From the NCBI GenBank assembly GCA_021730635.1, contig JAJNNC010000023.1, positions 1-43,165 of the forward strand: DNA of 43,165 bases, given 5' to 3'. The position numbers were made by a program, and so were the translations under genes. Numbering within the stretch: position 1 is the stretch's first letter; every line of letters starts with the position of its first letter. This document shows, in pieces, positions 35,660-43,165 of the stretch. A model generated the notes under the pieces. It had not been told where the DNA came from. It saw only the letters and a list, made by a program, of their open reading frames with translations, and searched no databases. This DNA comes from Catalimonadaceae bacterium JC749 (GTDB lineage: Bacteria > Bacteroidota > Bacteroidia > Cytophagales > Cyclobacteriaceae).

Positions 35660-36780
35660 TGATGAATACTTTGATCGCCCACACCACTCAGCCCACAGTG
35701 GCTGAAGCCGTCAAGCAGTTGCATGACCAGCTTCACAAAACAGATATCCGTCTGTTATTGTATTTTGCTTCTTCCCAGTATCCTGCTCAACAACTTAGTG
35801 GGCAGATGCAGCAAGCTTTTCCCCATAGCACCGTCGTAGGCTGTACCACCTCTGGAGAGATTATTTCCGGAAAAATGTTGGATAACAGTATCGTAGCCAT
35901 GGCTTTTACTTCGGAAATCCTATCCGAAGTGCAGGTATCCTTAGTAGAAAATATCTCTCAGGATCCTCAAGCGGTAGACAAAGCCTTTGACCGATTCGCT
36001 CAAATACTCGGCACTCCCATGGAACAGCTCGATCCGAGCCAGTATGTGGGCATCGTACTCATTGATGGTTTGAGTGGTAAGGAGGAACAGGTCAACGAGC
36101 GGATCGGGGATCTGACCAATGTTACTTTTATTGGAGGGTCAGCAGGTGACGATCTCAAGTTTGAGAAAACTTATCTATATGCTCAGGGACAGGCTTACTC
36201 TGATGCGGCTGTGCTAGTGCTGTTGAAAGCTACCCATGGGTTTGAGATTCTAAAGACACAAAGCTTTAAAGACAGTGGTAAAGTGCTGGTCGTCACTGAG
36301 CATGACGAGGCCAAACGTGAAATCAGCCAGCTAAACCACCAACCAGCTACTCAGGCCTATGCGCAGGCCCTGGGAGTAGCCCCTGAAGCGTTGGCTCATC
36401 ACATGTTTAAGAACCCTTTGGGCTTGATGCTAGCGGAAAACGAGCCGTTTGTACGCAGTCCTCGGGTGGTAGAAGGAGACCGCGTTTTGTTCTACTGTAA
36501 TGTCAAAGAAGGGATGGAGTTACGCTTGCTACATTCCACCGACATTGTGGAAGATACCCGGACAGCGCTTCAGCAAAAACTGCAAGAGGGTTCAGTAGGC
36601 GCTATCCTCAACTTCAACTGCATCTTGCGGACCCTGGATCTAAAGCAACAAGCCCGTACGCAAGCCTATGCTGATTTGTTTACCGACACGCCCACGATAG
36701 GCTTTAGCACTTATGGGGAAAGCTATATCGGTCATATCAACCAAACAGCCACCATGCTATTGCTCAAGAAGTCTTCCTAA
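35659..36780 (+). CDS. FIST-domain signal transduction protein
   Basis: A 373-aa soluble protein consisting of the FIST N domain (~25-215) and FIST C domain (~230-360). Typical features are LLYFASSQYPAQQLSGQMQQ, the HSTVVGCTTSGEIISG turn, VGIVLIDGLSGKEEQVNERI and FIGGSAGDD in the first domain. In the second are GLMLAENEPFVRSPRVVEGD, the closing LNFNCILRTLDLKQQAR and PTIGFSTYGESYIGHINQTA. FIST proteins are thought to sense small ligands such as amino acids, often beside kinases or chemotaxis proteins. Here it stands alone apart from its small coupled upstream gene; the PAS kinase about 1 kb away is on the other strand. Two ATGs (35659 and 35662) are possible. Confidence 0.9.
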   Translation: MMNTLIAHTTQPTVAEAVKQLHDQLHKTDIRLLLYFASSQYPAQQLSGQMQQAFPHSTVVGCTTSGEIISGKMLDNSIVAMAFTSEILSEVQVSLVENISQDPQAVDKAFDRFAQILGTPMEQLDPSQYVGIVLIDGLSGKEEQVNERIGDLTNVTFIGGSAGDDLKFEKTYLYAQGQAYSDAAVLVLLKATHGFEILKTQSFKDSGKVLVVTEHDEAKREISQLNHQPATQAYAQALGVAPEALAHHMFKNPLGLMLAENEPFVRSPRVVEGDRVLFYCNVKEGMELRLLHSTDIVEDTRTALQQKLQEGSVGAILNFNCILRTLDLKQQARTQAYADLFTDTPTIGFSTYGESYIGHINQTATMLLLKKSS

Positions 36781-37197
36781 AGGTGCTATGGTAGAGACAC
36801 TTCTCCAAGTGAAAGGCTATGGATGGTAACTCCTATCCTGGGTTGTCCCCTATTCATAGGGGATAACCGCTGCCATGGTAGTCTGTGTGATTCTTCACAA
36901 CTGTTCTCCCTAAGCATTTCGCCATTATCAATAATGGTCAACTTCAAATCCTTGATCTTTTTTTGACCACTTTCAACAGGTTCAGAAGAGTAAAGTTCAA
37001 ATAAGTAAGCGTAATTTATTGAAAGACTATTTCAGCAGAATAATCTTTCCAGTACGCCAAAACCAAGCATGTCGCTTGTTTCCGATGGTTATTTGAATTT
37101 CGTAAGCATTTGTTTGAAATCTATATTTTTTTAACTTAAGAGAGTTCTTTACTTACTAACACTATTTTTTAATTCAAATAGTCTCTCATCTCTTCCT
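36781..37197. other. Intergenic stretch before the molybdenum hydroxylase pair
   Basis: A 417-base gap without a gene. It holds the strong hairpin at 36841-36868 and an A/T-rich last 150 bases that should contain the promoter of the hydroxylase genes. A TATATTTTTTT near 37123 is a loose match to the TAnnTTTG box, preceded by CATTTGTTTG. Confidence 0.4.
36841..36868 (+). terminator. Strong hairpin downstream of the FIST gene
   Basis: GGTTGTCCCCTA (36841-36852) and TAGGGGATAACC (36857-36868) pair over 12 positions with one G:U and a TTCA loop. It starts 61 bases after the FIST stop. There is no T-run after it, so it may be a terminator, an mRNA-stabilising stem or a protein-binding dyad. Confidence 0.45.
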
Positions 37198-37662
37198 ATG
37201 GCTCTCATGGCAACTTTTGAACTCACTATCAACGAAAAAAAACAGCAGGTAGTGGTGGACCCCGCCACCCCCATGCTGTGGGTACTCCGGGATCATCTCC
37301 GGTTGGTAGGCACCAAATATGGCTGTGGCATTGCACAGTGTGGTGCCTGTACCGTACATCTGAATGGGACCGCCGTTCGCGCCTGTCAGTTACCTGTATC
37401 GTCAGTAGGGCAACAAGCCATCACTACCATTGAAGGGCTTTCTGAAAATGGTGATCATCCGGTACAGAAGGCTTGGCTGGAAGTAGATGTACCTCAGTGT
37501 GGTTGTTGCCAGGCTGGGCAGATCATGAGTGCTGCTGCGCTCCTGCAAGAAAATCCTAATCCTACTGATGAGGAAATTGATTCAGCCATGAATGGCAACA
37601 TTTGTCGCTGCGGTACTTATGCGAGAATCAAACAAGCTATCAAAACCGCTACCACCCTTTAA
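37198..37662 (+). CDS. (2Fe-2S) subunit of IorA-type molybdenum hydroxylase
   Basis: A 154-aa electron-transfer subunit of the xanthine oxidase superfamily, closest in layout to isoquinoline 1-oxidoreductase alpha subunit (IorA). The plant-ferredoxin cluster ligands are Cys43, Cys48, Cys51 and Cys63 ([15 protein letters not shown]). The second cluster ligands are Cys101, Cys104, Cys136 and Cys138 (QCGCCQAGQ and NICRCGTY). It has no export signal of its own; if its partner is Tat-exported, it probably travels with it. The next gene, encoding the molybdenum subunit, starts 11 bases later, so the two form an operon. Confidence 0.93.
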   Translation: MALMATFELTINEKKQQVVVDPATPMLWVLRDHLRLVGTKYGCGIAQCGACTVHLNGTAVRACQLPVSSVGQQAITTIEGLSENGDHPVQKAWLEVDVPQCGCCQAGQIMSAAALLQENPNPTDEEIDSAMNGNICRCGTYARIKQAIKTATTL

Positions 37663-37673
37663 ATGATTAAGAC

Positions 37674-39932
37674 ATGGCAGTATTAAAAACAGTAATAGGC
37701 AGAAGGTCATTTTTAAAATCCTCAGCCCTGGCCGGAGGGGGGTTGATGCTCAGCTTTAGCTGGATGGCTTCCTGTCAGCCTAAGCCGGAAGAAGTATTGG
37801 CAATGCCGGATGAGTGGTTTGATTTGAATGCCTTTCTGAAAATTGGCGACAATGGCATAGTCACCATCATGTCGCCCAACCCTGAAGGAGGGCAGAATGT
37901 CAAGACTTCCATGCCCATGATTGTAGCCGAGGAACTGGATGTGGACTGGAAGAATGTCATAGTAGAACAGGCTCCGCTCAATACGGATGCCTTTACCCGA
38001 CAGTTCATTGGAGGGAGCCAGGCTATTCACAGAGGCTGGCAGAGCCTTCGGATGGCGGGGGCTACTGCCAGGCATATGCTCAAAGAAGCCGCAGCCCAGA
38101 CCTGGCAGGTACCTGTCAATGAGGTGACCACACAAGCTGGCAGGCTATTCCACCAAGGAAGTGGAAAATCGGCAGGATACGGAGAAATGGCAGCAGCAGC
38201 CGTGACGGTAGCCGTTCCGCAAGAAGTACAGCTAAAAGAAGTCAAGGATTTTAACATCATAGGTACCTCCCGCAAAAATGTGGATGGTAAAAAGATTGTC
38301 ACCGGCCAACCCTTATTCGGATTAGATTATCATCGGGAAGGTATGCTGATCGCTATGATCACTCACCCCCCGGCCTTTGGCATGAAGCTCAAATCTGTAG
38401 ATGACTCAGCGGCGAAGGCTATGCCTGGCATCCGGGACGTTTTTACCATCAAGGCTTTAGAAGAGGATTACGAAAGACAGTATTTTGATACCTGCACCTT
38501 TCCTGAATTGGTGGTAGTGGTAGGTAACACCACCTGGGAAGTGATGAATGCCAAAAAAACCCTGAAGATAGCATGGGAACCTTTTTCTGAGCATAGCATC
38601 AGCAAAAATGCTTTTGGCAGTGTACAAACCGTCAGGATTCCAGCAGGATTTGAAAACACGGCTGATCACCGGGTTCAAATGGAGGAAATGCTGGCCAGGC
38701 CGGCAAAAGTAAGCAGAAAAGATGGGGATCCTGAGGCTGCTTTTAACAAGGCTGCCAAAGTGATTGAGCGAACCTATACGGCTCCTTTTCTGGCGCATAA
38801 CTGTATGGAGCCCATGAATTTCTTTGCCCATGTGACAGCGGAGAAAGCCGAGCTGGTAGGACCCCTACAAAAACCGGAATATACCGAACAAGCCCTCTCG
38901 GCCCGACTGGGTTTGCCGCTGGATAAGATTGACATACAGATGACGCGCCTGGGAGGCGGATACGGACGTCGATCTTATGCACACTGGCTGATAGAGGCAG
39001 CACTGATCTCCCAGAGAATGAAAGCGCCTATCAAGCTCATTTACACACGGGAAGATGATATGACAGCCGGCATCTATCGTCCCACCTATAGCGCTAAATA
39101 CCGGGCAGCTTTGGATGCAGACAATAATCTGATTGCTTTTCATGTGAAGGCAGGAGGGATACCGGAAAGTCCATTGTATGCCAATCGTTTTCCTGCCGGA
39201 GCGGTAGACAATTATCTGGCAGAAGAATGGTCTATTGACTCTAACATTACCGTAGGTTCCTTTCGGGCCCCAAGATCTAATTTCATGGGAGGGGCAGAGC
39301 AGGCCTTTCTGGACGAAGTAGCCGAAGCGGCCGGAAAAGACCCTATAGCATTCCGGCTTGAGCTTTTAGAGCGAGCCAAGCATAATCCGGTAGGAAAAGA
39401 CAATGATTATGACGCTGACCGCTATGCCGGTGTATTAAAACTAGTCAGGGAGAAAGCAAACTGGGGAAAAGAAGAATCTACGGTACACAGAGGCGTTTCC
39501 GCTTATTTCTGCCACGATTCTTATGTGGCGCATGTGCTGGACCTGGTGATGGAAGCAGGGAAGCCCGTGGTAAAAAATGTTTACAGTGCCGTGGATTGTG
39601 GTATTGTAGTCAATCCTGATGGGGCTACCAATATGACTGAAGGGGCTATTGTGGATGGCATAGGATGTGCCATGTATGGAGCCCTGACCCTTAAAGACGG
39701 AGTACCAGAGCAGCGAAATTTTGATTCCTACAGACTCATCCGTCATAGCGAAGCGCCTAAAAAGATTGAAGTGCATTTTGTCCAGAATGAGATAGACCCT
39801 ACGGGTATGGGCGAACCACCCTTTCCACCCATCATCGGGGCTCTGGCGAATGCCTTGTACCAGGCCAGTGGCAAGCGTTTTTACCACCAGCCTTTTGTGC
39901 AGGATCTACAGACTGCTGAATGGAAGCTGTGA
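37674..39932 (+). CDS. Molybdopterin-binding subunit of IorB-type hydroxylase
   Basis: A 752-aa large subunit of an aldehyde oxidase/xanthine dehydrogenase-type enzyme. The N-terminus is a Tat signal: GRRSFLKSSALAGGGLML, followed by a lipobox-like SWMASC, so it is exported folded and may be lipid-anchored. The molybdenum cofactor domain shows MSPNPEGGQNVKTSMPMIVA, the APFLAHNCMEPMN segment, MTRLGGGYGRRSYAHW, VGSFRAPRSNFMGGAEQAFL, and GMGEPPFPPIIGALANAL with the Glu position usual for catalysis in this superfamily. It should oxidise an aldehyde or N-heteroaromatic compound. No cytochrome subunit is nearby to take the electrons. The substrate cannot be read from the sequence. Confidence 0.93.
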   Translation: MAVLKTVIGRRSFLKSSALAGGGLMLSFSWMASCQPKPEEVLAMPDEWFDLNAFLKIGDNGIVTIMSPNPEGGQNVKTSMPMIVAEELDVDWKNVIVEQAPLNTDAFTRQFIGGSQAIHRGWQSLRMAGATARHMLKEAAAQTWQVPVNEVTTQAGRLFHQGSGKSAGYGEMAAAAVTVAVPQEVQLKEVKDFNIIGTSRKNVDGKKIVTGQPLFGLDYHREGMLIAMITHPPAFGMKLKSVDDSAAKAMPGIRDVFTIKALEEDYERQYFDTCTFPELVVVVGNTTWEVMNAKKTLKIAWEPFSEHSISKNAFGSVQTVRIPAGFENTADHRVQMEEMLARPAKVSRKDGDPEAAFNKAAKVIERTYTAPFLAHNCMEPMNFFAHVTAEKAELVGPLQKPEYTEQALSARLGLPLDKIDIQMTRLGGGYGRRSYAHWLIEAALISQRMKAPIKLIYTREDDMTAGIYRPTYSAKYRAALDADNNLIAFHVKAGGIPESPLYANRFPAGAVDNYLAEEWSIDSNITVGSFRAPRSNFMGGAEQAFLDEVAEAAGKDPIAFRLELLERAKHNPVGKDNDYDADRYAGVLKLVREKANWGKEESTVHRGVSAYFCHDSYVAHVLDLVMEAGKPVVKNVYSAVDCGIVVNPDGATNMTEGAIVDGIGCAMYGALTLKDGVPEQRNFDSYRLIRHSEAPKKIEVHFVQNEIDPTGMGEPPFPPIIGALANALYQASGKRFYHQPFVQDLQTAEWKL

Positions 39933-40195
39933 CAAAGTATACACTTTGATTCAGTATAAACTGGTCTGCCTGCCATATAGGGATGAAATTGTGTGCTTGA
40001 AATTTGGGAGCGGCAGATTTACTGTTGAACGATTCAGAAGAAATCCGGATGATTTTCACAATAATAATCAGCATTAAAATCTGGATTTTTATCTTGCCGC
40101 TCTTTATCTGTGCGTTGTGCAATAGGCACCATCCTTTTCTAGACCGGACAACCCAGCATCTTTAAAGGCGCCCTATCTAATAGCCAATTGGAAAG

Positions 40196-41914
40196 TTATG
40201 GACTTTTCTTTACATAGGAAGTGGCTGCTTCCTGATAGCCTATCCTCATCGCCTTTACCATCAAAGTATCACCTTGGTTAAGGACAATAGGTTGCTGGTG
40301 GTACACTTTCCAGGGACGTTCTGACGCAAAGATTTCTCCATTCTTGCCAACCCGGTTCAACAAACTACCAAAATCCCAGGAAACTATGGAGTGCTCCAGG
40401 TTTTTATGAGCATCATTCCCACGCCTGATTTGATACCCTATGGAAGCACCTTCGGTATCACAGTACAATGTAAGCCCCTTGTTTGTTTCTATCACAACAG
40501 GTTGTGCCGTTTGCGGTGCCTTACCCTGGCCATTCCACATGCTGTTGATCATTTGGTCTTCCGGTAAATCACTTTTATCGCCGGTCATAGCCCTCCATAC
40601 CTGAAAGGCAGCACGCATTTCCACTAACTTTTCCTGGTATTCAGGATCGTCTGCCAGGTTATGAAACTCGTCGGGATCATTTTGGGTATCGTATAGTTCC
40701 TCTTGAGGTTTTGTATCGAACCAGGTCATGGTCAGTGTATCCAACTCACCCAACTCTTTCAATGCAAGGATTTCTTTCATCAGGGGAATGCTTTTTCTAT
40801 AGGCGAGGTCCTGATAACGGGGTTTCTCCGGCATATAGTTATAGATATATTTAAACCTATCATCCCGGACTGCCCGTACTCGATCATACTCAGTGTCCAT
40901 ACGATCGCGTCCCGCAAAAATGAACTGTCGGGGATGTTGAGCTTTCTGTGCTCCCAAAAATGCTTGTCCTTGCATATAGGAAGGCACCGATATGCCTGCC
41001 AAAGACAATACCGTAGGGGCAAAGTCCACGCTGCTTAGCATCTCCTCATTGACCTGCCCGGCGTATTGCCCACCCGGAACCCGAATAATCAAAGGAATGT
41101 GCAATCCTCTGTCTAACAACTCTCTTTTCGTCCAGGGTAGGGCTCCTCCGTGGTCGCTGTAAAAGAAAATGTAGGTATTTTCATACAGACCATCTTCTTT
41201 CAACATATCAAGAAGCTCCCCCACCTGCCGGTCCATGATCTCAATATTGGTAAGTAGTTGCGCAACACCTTCTCGTGCAGTTTTGGTTTTCGGATAATAG
41301 GCAGGAATATCTACCTGTTGAGGATCAACGGTTAAAGGTTTTTGCATTTCCGGAAAGAGGTTCATTTCATGGGTAACAGCAAAGTTAAAGACCGCAAAGA
41401 AAGGTTGGCCTTGTGAACGGTTTCTCCAGGAAGCTGCCGGACTGTTTTCATCCCAGACAGTAACGGGCGGTGTAAACTGGTAGTCCTGCTTCTCATTGTT
41501 CGTACAGTAATACCCTGCCTTACGCAGATATTCCGGAAAACACTTCACATACGGTGGAATAACCGCTGAATAAGCGGGCACTGGCTGCGTCTCAGCATTG
41601 CCTGCCGTACGCATATGTTGGGTACCGATAGAAGTATGATACATGCCGGTGATGATGGTAGAACGGCTGGGTGCACACACCCCTGCGGTGGTATAGGCAT
41701 TCATGTATCGGATTCCTTCGCTGGATAGCTGGTCAATGTGGGGGGTCTTCACCAAAGGGTGTCCATATGCTCCCAAATAGGGCCCAATATCTTCGCAGAC
41801 AATCCAGAGAATGTTAGGACGTTGATCCTGCCCTGATTGACTGATGGCGTTAAACGACAGTAACCCTATGAGTAAAGAAAGCAGCAGACAAAATTTTATA
41901 GAGACATTATGCAT
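40196..41914 (-). CDS. Sulfatase (S1-type, formylglycine-dependent)
   Basis: A 572-aa exported sulfatase. I chose the ATG at 41914, which gives a normal signal peptide (MHNVSIKFCLLLSLLIG, ending NAISQ); the longer frame from 42004 has no signal. RPNILWIVCEDIGPYLGAYG supplies the first metal ligands. GVCAPSRSTIITG contains the formylglycine site Cys80 in the C-x-P-S-R consensus, so it needs conversion by FGE. FFYSDHGGALPWTKRELLDR carries the second metal site, and the C-terminal domain begins near DPDEFHNLADDPEYQEKL. It should remove sulfate esters from a sulfated glycan or small molecule. It lies 68 bases downstream of an FGE-like gene on the same strand, strongly suggesting that enzyme activates it. 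Confidence 0.92.
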   Translation of the reverse strand: MHNVSIKFCLLLSLLIGLLSFNAISQSGQDQRPNILWIVCEDIGPYLGAYGHPLVKTPHIDQLSSEGIRYMNAYTTAGVCAPSRSTIITGMYHTSIGTQHMRTAGNAETQPVPAYSAVIPPYVKCFPEYLRKAGYYCTNNEKQDYQFTPPVTVWDENSPAASWRNRSQGQPFFAVFNFAVTHEMNLFPEMQKPLTVDPQQVDIPAYYPKTKTAREGVAQLLTNIEIMDRQVGELLDMLKEDGLYENTYIFFYSDHGGALPWTKRELLDRGLHIPLIIRVPGGQYAGQVNEEMLSSVDFAPTVLSLAGISVPSYMQGQAFLGAQKAQHPRQFIFAGRDRMDTEYDRVRAVRDDRFKYIYNYMPEKPRYQDLAYRKSIPLMKEILALKELGELDTLTMTWFDTKPQEELYDTQNDPDEFHNLADDPEYQEKLVEMRAAFQVWRAMTGDKSDLPEDQMINSMWNGQGKAPQTAQPVVIETNKGLTLYCDTEGASIGYQIRRGNDAHKNLEHSIVSWDFGSLLNRVGKNGEIFASERPWKVYHQQPIVLNQGDTLMVKAMRIGYQEAATSYVKKSP

Positions 41915-41982
41915 ATCCACATCAAAGTTTAACAAGCTTTTTAAATAGAAAGAAAATACTACCACGACTCTTTCTGATGAGA

Positions 41983-43098
41983 TTACTCTACATTCATGAC
42001 ACAACGAAAGCCGGTATGGGACATGCCCGTGTCATAGGCTGTGCCTATGCGAGCACTGGGCCGGTAGTTGACACAGTAATCCAGGGCACACAAGAAGGAG
42101 CCTCCCTTGGTCACCCGCTGCTGGGCATAGGGGTCCTGGGGATCAAAACTCTGGGCAGGTCCTTGTGGATTGTTCACTAACTGTCCTGCCCTTTGCTGAT
42201 ACGCCCTGGCATCATACCAATCCGCTGTCCACTCCCACACATTGCCGATCATGTCATACAAGCCATAGCCATTGGCCGGAAAACTCTGCACTGGTGCTGT
42301 GCCTGTAAAACCATCTTCTCCTACATTGCGGTTGGGAAACTGTCCCTGAAAAGTGTTGGCCATGAACTTGCCCTGAGGCCGGAACTCATCGCCCCAGGCA
42401 TAACGCTGCTGCTGGCCTGCTTTGGCAGCAAACTCCCATTCGGCTTCTGTGGGCAGGCGTTTGCCGGCCCACTGACAATAAGCCAGGGCATCCTCATAAG
42501 CGATGTGCACCACGGGATGCTGCAGGCGGCCTTGCAGATCACTGCCAGGTCCTTCCGGATGTTGCCAGTTAGCCCCAGGCATCCAACGCCACCACTGGCT
42601 GTAATCATAGGTAGATACTGGTTGGCTGGGAGGGGAAAAGACCAGGGCACCTGCCACGAGCTGCTCTTCGGCAGGCTTGGGCGTGCCGGCAGGCAGTTGT
42701 TTTTGCATTTCTTGCCAGTCAGGTTTTCTTTCTGCCAGGGTCAGGTAGTCGGTAGCCTGGACAAAGGCTTTGAATTGGGCATTGGTCACCTCGGTGGCAT
42801 CCATGAAGAAGGGCTTGACTTTGACGGTATGGGCGGGTTGCTCCTGGGGATAGGCCTGCTGCTCATTGGTGCCCATCAAAAAGCTGCCGCCTGGCACCCA
42901 TACCATGCCTTCCGGCACAGAGGCCGGGGCTTTGGCAGTCGCCAAGGCTGCTTGCCCTGTGGAGGAGGCCTCCTCAGCAGACCGCTGGCAGGCTAGCAGC
43001 CAGATCAGGAGGAACAGATAACTTATTTTTGAAGAAATAATCAAACTCTGGCATGTGTACTTTTTTACCAATGGAAATTTTTGTTGAAGATTTTTCAT
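41983..43098 (-). CDS. Formylglycine-generating enzyme (FGE/SUMF1 family) lipoprotein
   Basis: A 371-aa protein of the SUMF1/FGE-sulfatase fold. The N-terminus is a lipoprotein signal ending at WLLAC and QRSAEE. The family landmarks are in order: MVWVPGGSFLMGTNEQ, EQPAHTVKVKPFFMDATEVT, GKRLPTEAEWEFAAKAG, GNVWEWTADWYD, VTKGGSFLCALDYC and SHTGFRCVMN. Both catalytic cysteines are present as Cys337 and Cys342, matching the copper-binding pair of active FGE. Many bacterial SUMF1-fold proteins lack them, so this one is likely an oxidase that turns the sulfatase cysteine into formylglycine. It is the first gene of a two-gene minus-strand unit with the sulfatase. Lipid anchoring of an FGE is notable because maturation would then occur outside the cytoplasm. 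Confidence 0.88.
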   Translation of the reverse strand: MKNLQQKFPLVKKYTCQSLIISSKISYLFLLIWLLACQRSAEEASSTGQAALATAKAPASVPEGMVWVPGGSFLMGTNEQQAYPQEQPAHTVKVKPFFMDATEVTNAQFKAFVQATDYLTLAERKPDWQEMQKQLPAGTPKPAEEQLVAGALVFSPPSQPVSTYDYSQWWRWMPGANWQHPEGPGSDLQGRLQHPVVHIAYEDALAYCQWAGKRLPTEAEWEFAAKAGQQQRYAWGDEFRPQGKFMANTFQGQFPNRNVGEDGFTGTAPVQSFPANGYGLYDMIGNVWEWTADWYDARAYQQRAGQLVNNPQGPAQSFDPQDPYAQQRVTKGGSFLCALDYCVNYRPSARIGTAYDTGMSHTGFRCVMNVE

Positions 43099-43165
43099 CG
43101 CTTTCGTTGTAACTAATCTATCGGAAACCTTTTAAGTATGCTAAGAGCTTTAGAATTTTTTGGTT

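Noticed and set aside
36930-36970. A tRNA T-arm-like string (ACTTCAAATCC) in the gap before the hydroxylase genes
   Set aside because: No matching acceptor, D or anticodon stems could be found around it.
41915-42004. Upstream start for the sulfatase giving a 30-residue extension
   Set aside because: The longer form has no signal peptide at its N-terminus and would overlap the FGE stop; the ATG at 41914 gives a standard signal peptide.
42193-42996. A 267-aa plus-strand open frame inside the FGE gene
   Set aside because: Shadow of the SUMF1-fold gene, which carries all family motifs on the minus strand.
1-43165. CRISPR arrays, rRNA, prophage or complete insertion sequences
   Set aside because: I found no regular short direct repeats, rRNA-like sequence, phage structural genes or intact transposase; the only dispersed repeats seen are the two 110-bp elements and the T9SS-tail duplication.

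Overview
This window looks like the chromosome of a marine or sponge/soil-type Bacteroidota, most likely a Cytophagales relative. The evidence is a tandem SusC/SusD pair, a T9SS-type C-terminal sorting domain, many lipoproteins with short lipoboxes, an MacB/FtsX-type permease without its ATPase, the near absence of Shine-Dalgarno sequences, and one exact TAnnTTTG promoter-like box. I saw no rRNA, tRNA, CRISPR array, prophage or intact insertion sequence.

Layout. (1) 1-4.1 kb: two secreted polysaccharide-acting enzymes, a GH140/DUF4038-like apiosidase-type protein with a T9SS tail and a PF14099-type polysaccharide lyase lipoprotein. Directly after the lyase stop codon lies an in-frame relic of a T9SS tail. 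(2) 4.1-6.9 kb: a polytopic GT-C-like membrane protein between low-coding stretches that contain decayed sequence and hairpins. (3) 6.9-11.8 kb: an ABC-transporter permease, two small lipoproteins (one an acidic coiled coil) and an AadA-like nucleotidyltransferase. (4) 12.0-31.7 kb: a polysaccharide/oligosaccharide utilisation locus built as two divergent arms. The minus-strand arm holds susC, susD, a calcium-loop-rich FG-GAP/ASPIC lipoprotein and a periplasmic GH36 alpha-galactosidase, preceded by an AraC-family regulator. The plus-strand arm holds a sugar-porter MFS transporter, a cytoplasmic DUF5107-TPR protein and a GH2 lipoprotein. (5) 32.4-36.8 kb: a soluble three-PAS histidine kinase, then a small ORF translationally coupled to a FIST-domain sensor. 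(6) 37.2-39.9 kb: an IorA/IorB-type molybdenum hydroxylase pair. (7) 40.2-43.1 kb: a formylglycine-generating enzyme lipoprotein with both catalytic cysteines, upstream of a Cys-type sulfatase that it probably activates.

How the parts fit. The central locus can be read as: capture of an alpha-galactose-containing glycan by SusC/D, trimming by GH36 and GH2 in the periplasm or at the outer membrane, import of the released sugar by the MFS porter, and sensing by AraC. The DUF5107-TPR protein is the least understood member. Two copies of a roughly 110-bp non-coding element with terminal inverted repeats (11.8 kb and 31.7 kb, opposite orientations) lie outside the two ends of this locus and are the most unexpected repeat in the window.
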